From CAWGCE01 sp964480915 (GTDB lineage Bacteria; Planctomycetota; Planctomycetia; Pirellulales; Pirellulaceae): a stretch of DNA of 16,742 nt. Location: positions 1 through 16,742 of the forward strand of contig CAYZRS010000091.1 of NCBI GenBank assembly GCA_964480915.1. The letters run 5' to 3'. The notes below the pieces were generated by a model. The model searched no databases. It was not told the DNA's origin and worked only from the letters and a program-made list of their open reading frames with translations. The stretch's first letter is position 1, and every line of letters begins with the position of its first letter. Below, in pieces: positions 6,405-14,026 of the stretch. The translations under genes were made by a program, and so were the position numbers.

Positions 6405-8077
6405 AATTTATTGAAATACTCGGTTGCCTGCTCGCGGTGTTCTTTGGGGATCCGAGCGCCCGTCAGCGGGTCTTCATCTGCGATCGTAGCGCTGCGAATG
6501 GCCTCTTTGTATTCTTCAAATGCCGGGCCAGAGCGATTGGGCCCCGATGCGACGCCCGTCACGACCGCCTTGCCCTTGCCGACTTTCGCTTTGACTTTGG
6601 AGTCATACGTTTGGCTGGCTGTGGCCGATTCCGGCCGGTCGCCGCGCCCTTGCCCTTCGCCCAGTCCTTGGCCTCGCCCTTCTTTGTTCTTGCCTTGCAC
6701 CTGGTTGCCTCCGCTATTCCCTTGGCATTCGGCACAGCCTTTACCATTGCAGTTGTTGCAATTCATCGAGTCCTTGGACGATTCTAATTCTTCAAGCGCG
6801 GCGTCCAGCATCGCCATCTCGGTGAGGCCAGCATCCATCTCGCTGAGCTCACTCGCGATGGCGTTCATTTGTTCTGCCGCCTTGCCGTTCTTGCCTTCCT
6901 TCGCTGCCTGAGCCGCCTGGGACATCCTCTCCGCCAGTTTGTTCAGCTTCGACATCTGTGCGCCTTGCTGCTTCATGCTGTCGAGTTTGTTCTGCAGCTG
7001 GCCCGCTTTCTGGCGATCGCCGCTCGCTTTCGCCTGTTCAATCTGTTTTTTCAACTCATCCTTCGCCATTTGATGCGCTTCGGTCAGTTCTTTTAGCTTC
7101 TGAGACATCTGTTGCAGCTGTTCGGCCAGTTGTTCGCGTTCCTTTTTGGACAGCTTGGACGTCTTCAGTTTTTCACTCAGTTTTTGAATTTCGCTGATGG
7201 CGTTCTTCATATCGCCTTTGCGAAGCGCGTTGTTCATGCGTTCAGCGGGTCCCGATTTCAGGTCCTTCATCTGGTTGAATTGTTCGCGCAGCTTGTCAGG
7301 GTCGCCGACGGTATTACGTCGTTGTTTGATTTGATCTGCCAGATTGTTGAGCTTCACCAGCGCTTTCTTACGATCAACGTTTTCCAGCTTCTTCATGTCG
7401 TCGACTCCTTTTTCAATTTTGGAAAAAAGAGCGTTGGCCTCCTTCAAACCTTGCGCTTCGGCGATTTTCTTGCGCTCGGCCAATTTCTTCTTCAGGCTCT
7501 CGGCTGTTCTTTCGACTCGCTGCTGCGTTTCCGTCGACGCCGCGGCCGTCGCATTTTTCTGCGGCACCGCATCAGGAATCAGAACCGTGATAAGAAAAAT
7601 TGCCAAGGCAGGCACGACCGGCAACAGATTCCACCACTTCGGTTGGCCCTGAAACTTTTCAGCCACTTCGACTTGCGCGACTCGTCTCGTGGCATCTGTC
7701 AGCAGCGCTTGTCCAGCTTCGGTTTCGAGCTCGGCCTCACTGAGGGCTAGTGTGCTGGAGACGCGTTCTTTCAGGCCGAAGCGTTGGTCGAGTTCGATGG
7801 CTGCTTCCAAGCGACTGGTGCGGGTCGCCAGCGTCCAACCGAATGCGATCAAGAATCCGGCGATCGCCGTACCGCCTAACCATCCCCAGGTCCAAGTGTG
7901 AGCGTCGATCGCAATCGGTCGAATCTTGGGAATCAGGGCCGCGACCAGTGCCACCAAGAAGCAGGCAAAGAGCGTCCAGACGAGAACGTTGAGAAATCGC
8001 TGAAAGGTCATCCGCGTGTGGGCTCGACCGACTTGCTTTTTGAGTTCGTCCATGGCGTGGTTCCGGAACTGATCCAT
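6389..8077 (-). CDS. membrane-anchored coiled-coil protein with CxxC zinc-knuckle-like motif
   Basis: A 562-residue protein of unknown function, typical of planctomycetes. Three membrane segments are visible at about 28-50, 66-84 and 151-169. Between the second and third is a conserved-looking cytoplasmic stretch (LEAAIELDQRFGLKERVSS, 90-108). Residues 185-435 are almost wholly Lys/Glu/Gln/Leu-rich and strongly predicted to be coiled coil. A C-x2-C-x4-C-x2-C motif (Cys440, 443, 448, 451) with an intervening GKG, like half of a DnaJ zinc finger, follows. Next come a Gly-rich linker (454-482) and a tail with IPKEHREQATEYF (543-555). Proteins of this general layout are often found near MoxR/DUF58 genes in planctomycetes, but none are here. 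The start could instead be Met9 (8053), which has a GGAA upstream. A structural or envelope-tethering role is a guess. Confidence 0.82.
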   Translation of the reverse strand: MDQFRNHAMDELKKQVGRAHTRMTFQRFLNVLVWTLFACFLVALVAALIPKIRPIAIDAHTWTWGWLGGTAIAGFLIAFGWTLATRTSRLEAAIELDQRFGLKERVSSTLALSEAELETEAGQALLTDATRRVAQVEVAEKFQGQPKWWNLLPVVPALAIFLITVLIPDAVPQKNATAAASTETQQRVERTAESLKKKLAERKKIAEAQGLKEANALFSKIEKGVDDMKKLENVDRKKALVKLNNLADQIKQRRNTVGDPDKLREQFNQMKDLKSGPAERMNNALRKGDMKNAISEIQKLSEKLKTSKLSKKEREQLAEQLQQMSQKLKELTEAHQMAKDELKKQIEQAKASGDRQKAGQLQNKLDSMKQQGAQMSKLNKLAERMSQAAQAAKEGKNGKAAEQMNAIASELSEMDAGLTEMAMLDAALEELESSKDSMNCNNCNGKGCAECQGNSGGNQVQGKNKEGRGQGLGEGQGRGDRPESATASQTYDSKVKAKVGKGKAVVTGVASGPNRSGPAFEEYKEAIRSATIADEDPLTGARIPKEHREQATEYFNKLREGE

Positions 8078-8313
8078 TGAAGGCGTTTCGCGAGACGATT
8101 CTGATTATACGGCCAACCAAGTGGCCGGCCCAGGTTCAGCCGTTTGTTGCCCGGTTTCGGGCGATTTTCGCTGCAAATGGTGGATTTGGCATGCTGTCAG
8201 CCGCGAAAACGGCAACTGCCGTAATTTGCGAATACCGGCAGCCGAATACGCCGTACAATTGGTTATCTTGGCTGAGGATCGACGGTTACCTGAATGCACG
8301 GATACTCGTTTCA

Positions 8314-8793
8314 ATGGAAAAGAAAATGGCAACGGATCTCGCAGTAGCGCCCAGGAATGAAAAGGTTGAGCAACTCGTCCGGTTGCCCAGTCCTAGCGAC
8401 TTGCCTGATGCAGATGTCGTGATCTTTGATGGAGCGTGTAACTTCTGCCAAAAAAGCGTTCGGCGGCTGTTTCAATGGGATGGAGCGAAGCGGATCGCTT
8501 TCTTGACCATCGATGATCCCGAAGTGTCGCGACGGTGGCCTGAGTTGTCTCGTGACGACTTAATGGAGCACATGCACATCATCGATCGTTATGGTGACGT
8601 TCATATTGGTGCTGGAGCCTTTCGCTATTTGAGTCGTCGCTTGCCACGCCTGTGGCCGTTGGCGTTGCTGATGCACATTCCGTTCAGTGGCCCTTTCTGG
8701 CGGGCCGGATACCGTTGGTTTGCGCGAAGGCGTTACAAGCTGAGCCAAGCTGTCGAATGCGATAACGGAAGTTGCGACGTCCACTTTAAGTAA
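8314..8793 (+). CDS. DCC family thiol-disulfide oxidoreductase (DUF393)
   Basis: The 159-residue product carries the family hallmark VVIFDGACNFCQKSV (35-49): a hydrophobic strand, then DG-x-C-x2-C with Cys42 and Cys45 as the presumed redox pair in a thioredoxin-like fold. The later part matches the usual layout: FLTIDDPE (63-70), a GAGAFRYL segment (99-106) and a hydrophobic WPLALLMHIPFSGPF stretch (114-128). A second cysteine pair at the end (ECDNGSC, Cys149 and Cys154) is notable. The frame is open upstream to 8077 but the family motif sits close to the N-terminus, so Met at 8314 is used; Met at 8326, preceded by GGAAAAG, is equally plausible. The exact redox substrate is unknown. It lies divergent to the coiled-coil gene and 106 bases before the hydrolase gene. 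Confidence 0.87.
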   Translation: MEKKMATDLAVAPRNEKVEQLVRLPSPSDLPDADVVIFDGACNFCQKSVRRLFQWDGAKRIAFLTIDDPEVSRRWPELSRDDLMEHMHIIDRYGDVHIGAGAFRYLSRRLPRLWPLALLMHIPFSGPFWRAGYRWFARRRYKLSQAVECDNGSCDVHFK

Positions 8794-8899
8794 CGTTCGC
8801 ATCGCCACCTGCAAGTACGAGCTTGGCGACTGTGCCCGTCCCTCATTTCGCTCAGCCGGCGTCGCACCGCAGGGGCTCACTTTGGTAGACTCGGCCCCT

Positions 8900-9703
8900 A
8901 TGCCCTGGCTCCTAGATCGACTGACACTTCGCCCGACTCGGCAGCCTGTGGATCTGCCGGACGGGGCAACTCGCATTCAAGTGCCGTTTGGCGCACGGTC
9001 GGTTGAGCTCATTCTGCAAACATCCAACGAACCGGCCGCGGATCGTGTCGACCTGGTGGTGTGTAAGTTTGTTGGGGCTGGTGGCCGCGCCGAGAAATTC
9101 TCCTTGCATCCGTTCGAACGTTTGAGCCAGCTTCGTGGCGTGGTGTGTGGCGTGAATCCGCCCGGGTATGGACAGAGTGAAGGCCGAGCCGATCTGCAGA
9201 CGATGGTTCCGGCGGCTCACGCGGCGGTCGACTACGTTCGCGAGCTGTATCCACGTTGCCGTCTCTTGCTTGCTGGTTCTAGCTTGGGTGCTGCGGTTGC
9301 CCTGCGCGTCGCGGCCGACTTAAAGGAACGGCAAGACGATTCAATATGCGGGCTGATTTTGCGCGATCCACCTCAGATCTACGACGTGATCATGCAGCGA
9401 TTCGGCTGGTGGACGGGCTGGCTCCCCGCTTGGACCGTTGCCAGAAAGGTGCCCCAGACGCTCGATGCTTATGCGTCGGCGGCGGCCTGCCAGGGTGTGC
9501 CGGCGATTGTCTTGACATCGTTGGCTGACACGGTCGTGCCGCCCGATATACAGCAGCGCGTCTTGAGCGCGTACGCGGGTCCGGTGCAAGTCGTCTTGTT
9601 GGCTGAGGCCAATCATTCGGAGCCTTTGACCGAGCAAGAAGGTGCCGAATACGGCCGGTGTCTCGAGCGTCTCTGGCACAACATATTGGATGCAAGGGAC
9701 TAG
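8900..9703 (+). CDS. alpha/beta hydrolase
   Basis: A 267-residue hydrolase of the alpha/beta fold, probably an esterase or peptidase-like enzyme of unknown substrate. The catalytic set is visible: an oxyanion-loop region GVNPPGYGQSEG (84-95), the nucleophile elbow LLAGSSLGAA (123-132) with Ser128 in GxSxG, Asp210 in LTSLADTVVPP and His239 in AEANHSEP. There is no signal peptide, so it is likely cytoplasmic. ATG at 8900 is chosen, but a TTG at 8882 has a better ribosome site (AGGGG at 8871-8875, six bases upstream) and adds MVDSAP. It follows the DCC gene on the same strand and could share its transcript. Specific activity cannot be assigned. Confidence 0.86.
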   Translation: MPWLLDRLTLRPTRQPVDLPDGATRIQVPFGARSVELILQTSNEPAADRVDLVVCKFVGAGGRAEKFSLHPFERLSQLRGVVCGVNPPGYGQSEGRADLQTMVPAAHAAVDYVRELYPRCRLLLAGSSLGAAVALRVAADLKERQDDSICGLILRDPPQIYDVIMQRFGWWTGWLPAWTVARKVPQTLDAYASAAACQGVPAIVLTSLADTVVPPDIQQRVLSAYAGPVQVVLLAEANHSEPLTEQEGAEYGRCLERLWHNILDARD

Positions 9704-9942
9704 CTCGCAAGAGGTTGGGCTCCACAGCCGGATGCTACCGGCCACTTTCCGTTGGTGACTTTCTGTCGGTTGCCGACGTTATTTCAATTAGAATAGGAAT
9801 CGTTCGGCGATTCGTCGAACGGCCATGTCCCGTACCGATGGGCCGTCTTTTGCACCGCCAGAGTACTCTACTTTCATCGAGCGATCGCGTCGGCAATCCA
9901 CGTTCCGCTCCCCGTTTGTCTCATAGGTAGCCCGACCGCTCG

Positions 9943-11268
9943 ATGTTTCGCTATTTGTCACTTGCTGTTTTGGCGTTGGGTCTCGTCTGCATTCTTACGT
10001 ACCAAGTCTTACACCCGCGAGTCAGCAATACGAATCTCGTTCTGACCACGGGCAGCGAAGGGGGTGTCTACTACCCGTTGGGCCAAGCGTTGGCCGATGC
10101 GGTTCGTGAGACGCATCCGCACATCAATATCTTTGTTCACGTGAGCGACGGTAGTGCTCAGAATCGCGATCGCATCCTTGCAGGCGAGGCCGAGTTGGGT
10201 TTGATGCAGAACGACACGCCACCGCATACGCGGCTGCGTTCGCTCATGCCGTTGCATATTGAGACGTTTCATTTCTTCGCCACGGAGAAATCGGGCATCA
10301 ATGATGTGCGGCACCTGAAGGGGCGTCGCGTTGCGCTGGGAAGCCCCGATAGTGGCACTCGCCGCATTGCAGAACACGTGCTCGCCCATTTTCAGTTAGG
10401 CCCCGCAGACGTCCGTTTAAATGAAGAGGGCGCAGCTGATGCCAAAACGAAGCTAATTGCTGGCGAACTGGACGCGATGTTCTACATGGGTAGCATGACC
10501 GCCGACCTTTGCCGCGAGTTACTCATCAACACGAATGTGCGACTTGTCTCCTTGGGGCAAGATGATCGTTGGCTGAGCAGTGTGCCTGCCCTGCGAATTG
10601 GATATCCCTACGTGGAACAAGTGACGATCCCCCGCGGCCTGTTTTATGAGGAGGGAGGCAACCCGCAGCCGTATGAGCCGGTCTTTACGCTGGGCCTGCG
10701 ATCGTTGCTTGTCTGTGATCGTGATCTTTCGCCGGCGATCGGCCGTGACATTGTTTCTGCAATCTCTGAGCAGCGTTCGCTGATGATGCGTGACGTCCCG
10801 CAGACGGCCGAGATCACCGAAGAGTTCTCGGCCAATGATATTCACATTCCGCTTCACCGTGGTGCTCGAGCCTACTTCGATCGCAGTGAGCCGGGATTCC
10901 TCGAACGTTATGCCGAGTCCATGGCTTTTATCATGTCGGCGCTGTTCGCAACTTGGGGTGTGATCGCTGCGCTGCGAAAAGCGTTGAATCGACGTAAGAA
11001 AGATCGGATCGATGTCTACTACGTGGCGCTCAACGCATCGATTGAAAAGCTCGAGAGCGAAGACATCACGCTCGAAGTGATCGACGAGATGAATATCGAA
11101 CTGGGGCAACTGCGGGCGAAGGCGATCAACGAGCTCACACGGGAACGGCTCCTTGCCGATGAATCGTTCCAAATTTTTCAGTCGTTATTGAGCGATTGCC
11201 AGGCGCATCTTGCCTCGCAACGTGCCAGGCTGGTCACCGAAGCAAAGCAGAAGCCGGCCGATTCCTAA
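9943..11268 (+). CDS. membrane-tethered TAXI-family solute-binding protein
   Basis: The core (about 30-310) matches TAXI binding proteins of TRAP transporters. It has LTTGSEGGVYYPLGQALA (34-51, the ligand-loop signature), ALGSPDSGTRRIAEHVL (131-147) and GELDAMFYMG (174-183). Unlike secreted TAXI proteins it has an uncleaved-looking N-terminal membrane segment (about 5-22) and a second one at about 326-345 (FIMSALFATWGVIAALRKAL). A basic stop-transfer stretch (NRRKKDR) follows, then a helical, probably cytoplasmic tail of about 90 residues (355-441). The expected topology is an external ligand domain held between two membrane helices. No TRAP permease gene is in the window. It may sense rather than carry a ligand; this is inference. 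It is separated from the hydrolase gene by 239 bases. Confidence 0.83.
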   Translation: MFRYLSLAVLALGLVCILTYQVLHPRVSNTNLVLTTGSEGGVYYPLGQALADAVRETHPHINIFVHVSDGSAQNRDRILAGEAELGLMQNDTPPHTRLRSLMPLHIETFHFFATEKSGINDVRHLKGRRVALGSPDSGTRRIAEHVLAHFQLGPADVRLNEEGAADAKTKLIAGELDAMFYMGSMTADLCRELLINTNVRLVSLGQDDRWLSSVPALRIGYPYVEQVTIPRGLFYEEGGNPQPYEPVFTLGLRSLLVCDRDLSPAIGRDIVSAISEQRSLMMRDVPQTAEITEEFSANDIHIPLHRGARAYFDRSEPGFLERYAESMAFIMSALFATWGVIAALRKALNRRKKDRIDVYYVALNASIEKLESEDITLEVIDEMNIELGQLRAKAINELTRERLLADESFQIFQSLLSDCQAHLASQRARLVTEAKQKPADS

Positions 11269-11635
11269 CGCTGGTTGTTGAACGCCCAACTGCCCCAGTT
11301 GACGTCCCCCAGTGAAAAAAAAACGCAGGAACGAAATGACGTCCATTTCGCTCCCACGCCGGTCTGTCCGCCGAAGCAGACAGAGGGGATAGCGGAGAAT
11401 TGGGCCCAATGTTCAGCAATGCCTAATGCCCCACTTGGTTAATGCGGACTGACGCACCGTAAGTGACACCAAAAATGGACGTTTTCTAGAATTGAGCAAA
11501 TCGCCCGGTTTTACGGCCCGTTTTTTGGTGGGGCAGCAGCGCAAACCGAGACTGCCTGCGCCATGGCGTGCTGGCGCTGGCGCAGCGATCCACCCACCGG
11601 AGGGGGGTGGGGGCAGAGTTCGTGGAGTGCCGAAT
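11269..11635. other. intergenic region between TAXI gene and secreted hypothetical gene
   Basis: A 367-base gap between convergent genes. It contains a minus-strand terminator-like hairpin (11315-11354) and a perfect 12-base palindrome ATTGGGCCCAAT (11399-11410). A TAGAAT box with GTGACA 18 bases before it (11463-11492, plus) points at no gene. A GC-rich stem (CCACCC 11590-11595 with GGGTGG 11605-11610) lies just after the minus gene stop. No coding frame looks real. Confidence 0.5.
11315..11354 (-). terminator. minus-strand intrinsic terminator with T9 tract
   Basis: GGA-A-CGAAATG (11328-11338) pairs with CATTTCG-C-TCC (11344-11354): a 7-bp perfect core, one mismatch and three more pairs around a five-base loop. 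On the minus strand the stem is followed by TGCG and nine Ts (11315-11323). The gene it would serve, at 11636-12289, stops about 280 bases upstream, implying a long 3' leader-free tail or readthrough past the nearer GC hairpin. Confidence 0.55.
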
Positions 11636-12289
11636 CTAATTGTCGTATTGGAACGATTCGAGGAACTTCAACATCATCTTTTTCGACTCGTTCGAGTCTG
11701 CTTGGTAGAGCTCTTTTGACAGCTGCACCATCAGCATGTCCATCGACTTGCCACGCAGATAAGCGCGTTGGAAGACGATTCCTTCGGGATAGGTCTCACC
11801 ATTCGCCACACCTGCGGGAAAGGAGAAGCCTTGTTCCATCCCCAGGTATTCGCCCAGCTCGATTTTCTTCCGAAGCAGCAGTTTCGATTCCTTCTTTGTT
11901 GCCAGGCCGGATTCACCAGCAAAGTCGAGAAATTCAACCGGCTTCTCGACAGGGTGGACGCCACGTAAGGCGAAAAACTTGTCGGGATACTCGCTGTGCA
12001 TCACCATGAAGGTCGCTTCGCCTTTGGAGTAAGCGTAGACGCGGACACTTACTTCACCGAACTCAGTTTTGATTTTTCTATCATTGACGGTCGGTTGATC
12101 GGGCCATTCCATATGAAATTTTAAGCGAGCATCACTCAACAAGTGTTTGGCAGTGTCGTAAGTCGAGTCTGCGGTGAGCTGGACGACTTTTTCTGCTGGC
12201 ATGGTCGAAGTGCCGGACTGACCGTAGGCGGTGGAAGCCAAAAAAAGGCACATCAATGCACAGGTTGCCGAATTCTTAGAAAGCTCCAT
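11636..12289 (-). CDS. secreted hypothetical protein
   Basis: The 217-residue product is not recognised. It begins MELSKNSATCALMCLFLAST, a signal peptide with likely cleavage after AYG (23), giving an exported, soluble mature chain starting QSGTSTMPAEK. The mature part mixes beta-like and helical stretches and is rich in Lys and Glu. It contains KTEFGEVSVRVYAYSKGEAT and a C-terminal helix (about 190-215) ending FLESFQYDN, a layout often seen in small planctomycete exported proteins that measure up a dose of surface binding, but no motif proves this. GAGG lies about ten bases before the ATG. It stands behind the terminator of the acetyltransferase gene and so probably has its own promoter, which was not found. 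Confidence 0.75.
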   Translation of the reverse strand: MELSKNSATCALMCLFLASTAYGQSGTSTMPAEKVVQLTADSTYDTAKHLLSDARLKFHMEWPDQPTVNDRKIKTEFGEVSVRVYAYSKGEATFMVMHSEYPDKFFALRGVHPVEKPVEFLDFAGESGLATKKESKLLLRKKIELGEYLGMEQGFSFPAGVANGETYPEGIVFQRAYLRGKSMDMLMVQLSKELYQADSNESKKMMLKFLESFQYDN

Positions 12290-12418
12290 TTGACCTAGTC
12301 CTCGGTTTCACTTGTCTAGCACACTAACCGCCTGCGATCCTACCGACGGAATTCCAGTGCGGTTACCTGCAGAAAGACTGACATGGATGCCAAAACAACG
12401 CAACACGCCTTCCCGGCC

Positions 12419-12477
12419 AATAAAAACACGATTGTGCCTCCTCGCGGATCTTTGGGCAAGCGAGGGAGGCACAATCG
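12419..12477 (-). terminator. strong intrinsic terminator after the acetyltransferase gene
   Basis: CGATTGTGCCTCC (12429-12441) pairs perfectly with GGAGGCACAATCG (12465-12477); four more pairs (TCGC 12442-12445 with GCGA 12460-12463) extend the stem past a single bulged G, closing a 14-base loop. On the minus strand the stem is followed at once by TGTTTTTATT. It lies 34 bases after the stop of the 12511-13911 gene, exactly where a terminator is expected. Confidence 0.85.
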
Positions 12478-12510
12478 CCAGGGGATACGGCGAAACTGCA
12501 GGGAAATGAG

Positions 12511-13911
12511 TTATCCGTCGACGTCATCGTAGACCGGGCGCCACAACGATACTTGCGGGAAAAAGACCCGCGCTAGTTCGGTCGTGTCGAGGTCACTCGT
12601 TTTGACGACGCCGGCATTGATCAATTCCGCAGCCGATTCATGTCCTAAGAGGAGTTGGCAGAAAACCGATTCTGATAACTCCATGAAGTGGTCGGTCGAG
12701 CAGCCCGTTTTGACCGAAACGCTTCGTTTGCTGACGGTCAATGTGAACGACTCGTCACCGCAGCGAATCCCAAGTGTGCCGCCGGTGGGCAATTCGGCCG
12801 TGCGGGCTCGTTCCCAAAGCAGCGGTCGAATCGACTGCAAGTACTTCAATCGATCCAAGATGGTTGCCATCAAGACTCGGCCACCGTCACGGTCGGAGTA
12901 ATGATACTTGCCGCCCGCCGCCGCAAAGAACGGATGCAGACGATGGGTCGGCGGTCCGTGGAGTTCGATCGCGTGAATGCTGTCTTCGATCAGATCGTGA
13001 CAGATGCGATCGAGCAGCAGCCGTTCGACATCCGGCATCTTCGGCAAGACGAAGAACTCGATGATGCGACCACCTTGGACCACGGCGTAACCCGACAACT
13101 TGCCTTCCGGCATGAAATCAGGATCCGAATCGTAGAGTTCGCTCTTTTCATCCGGCAATTCGAAGACCGCGTAGACTTGGTCGTGCGACCGCGTCGCCAG
13201 CAACCAACGCCAATCGCTACTGGTTCGGTGGTAGGCGCCGAACGTATCCTCTTGCAACGCATTGTAGAGCTCGGACGATTGATCCAATTCGCTTACTCGC
13301 AGCATGCGAATATCGAGCTGGCGGTCAGGAGCGGCCGATTGCATTCGCATGTTGTGCGACTTCTCGGTAGCGCCCAGGTGAGCCAACACATTGTGTGGCG
13401 TCGAAGTCGAGTAACACCGTCGGCCACAGCGAACCCAACCGTGCGATTCAAAGAATGCCGGCATCAAGGTTCGGGAGGTCGCCACGATCGTGCGGCTATG
13501 CTTCATTTCCTCCAACGCCGACTTCATCAAGTGAGAAGCCAACCCTTGAGATCGAAATTCGGGCAGCGTCACCAGATAACGCAAGTCGGTCGACACGATT
13601 TCGCAGCCGCCGAAATACATCGACCGCCGGTTTAGAAATACATGGGCGACAATTTCGCCGCCCAGGCGGATCAATAAGCGGTCACTCGGTTCGTACCGAG
13701 GTGCGCTGTTGATCGCGCGAAAGTTGCCAATCGTGGGCTCTTGAAAAGTAGCCAACAAAAGACTGTGAATTGCCGCATGATCGCTTTCGTAAGCCGCATC
13801 CACGTCGAAATCGAACGTGACTGCAGGTGCCTCAGAAAACTCCAACGGCAGTAACTCACCTCCAACGTCGGAGGTCAACGGCAGCGATGCCGCGCGAGAC
13901 GTGACGTGCAT
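12511..13911 (-). CDS. Eis-like GNAT acetyltransferase with SCP2-like C-terminal domain
   Basis: A 466-residue acetyltransferase. The first GNAT domain (about 35-170) has the acetyl-CoA loop in RYLVTLPEFRSQGLASHLM (111-129) and a terminal strand with FFESHGWVRCGRR. A second GNAT-like region (about 198-350) includes LSGYAVVQGGRIIEFFVLP and lacks a clear acetyl-CoA loop. The C-terminal part (about 360-460) resembles the SCP2-like domain of the Eis family (GIRCGDESFTLTVSK, then a helical FCQLLLGHESAAEL). This order is that of Eis, which acetylates amines such as aminoglycosides; the substrate here is unknown. The start at 13911 is chosen for its GAGGAGG, five bases upstream; in-frame ATGs at 13941 and 13992 lack this. 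It follows the BshC-like gene by 115 bases on the same strand. Confidence 0.85.
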   Translation of the reverse strand: MHVTSRAASLPLTSDVGGELLPLEFSEAPAVTFDFDVDAAYESDHAAIHSLLLATFQEPTIGNFRAINSAPRYEPSDRLLIRLGGEIVAHVFLNRRSMYFGGCEIVSTDLRYLVTLPEFRSQGLASHLMKSALEEMKHSRTIVATSRTLMPAFFESHGWVRCGRRCYSTSTPHNVLAHLGATEKSHNMRMQSAAPDRQLDIRMLRVSELDQSSELYNALQEDTFGAYHRTSSDWRWLLATRSHDQVYAVFELPDEKSELYDSDPDFMPEGKLSGYAVVQGGRIIEFFVLPKMPDVERLLLDRICHDLIEDSIHAIELHGPPTHRLHPFFAAAGGKYHYSDRDGGRVLMATILDRLKYLQSIRPLLWERARTAELPTGGTLGIRCGDESFTLTVSKRSVSVKTGCSTDHFMELSESVFCQLLLGHESAAELINAGVVKTSDLDTTELARVFFPQVSLWRPVYDDVDG

Positions 13912-14026
13912 ACTCGCCTCCTCATTCTTGACGGGCGCCATGCCACAACCACTTAGTGCGTGCCTCAACGCACCAAGCAATTTGTTACACAACCCCGTGC
14001 CCTAATTGCCTGTTCCACGTCTGAGT

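Noticed and set aside
6111..6911. 266-codon plus-strand frame spanning two genes
   Set aside because: It overlaps the export gene in another frame and the coiled-coil gene in antisense, and crosses the terminator hairpin.
7112..7750. 212-codon plus-strand frame rich in Phe and Leu
   Set aside because: It is the antisense image of the Lys/Glu-rich coiled coil, where AAG/GAA codons read as CTT/TTC.
9770..9794. TTGCCG and TAGAAT as promoter of the TAXI gene
   Set aside because: The spacer is only 13 bases, too short for a normal sigma-70 promoter.
10519..11172. 217-codon minus-strand frame
   Set aside because: It is a shadow of the TAXI gene, whose family motifs are on the plus strand.
11463..11492. 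Promoter-like GTGACA-18-TAGAAT on the plus strand
   Set aside because: No plus-strand gene or clear RNA with a terminator follows; the T6 run at about 11521 has no proper stem before it.
12688..13635. 315-codon plus-strand frame
   Set aside because: It is antisense to the Eis-like gene, which has clear domain motifs and a strong ribosome site; long antisense frames are common at this base composition.
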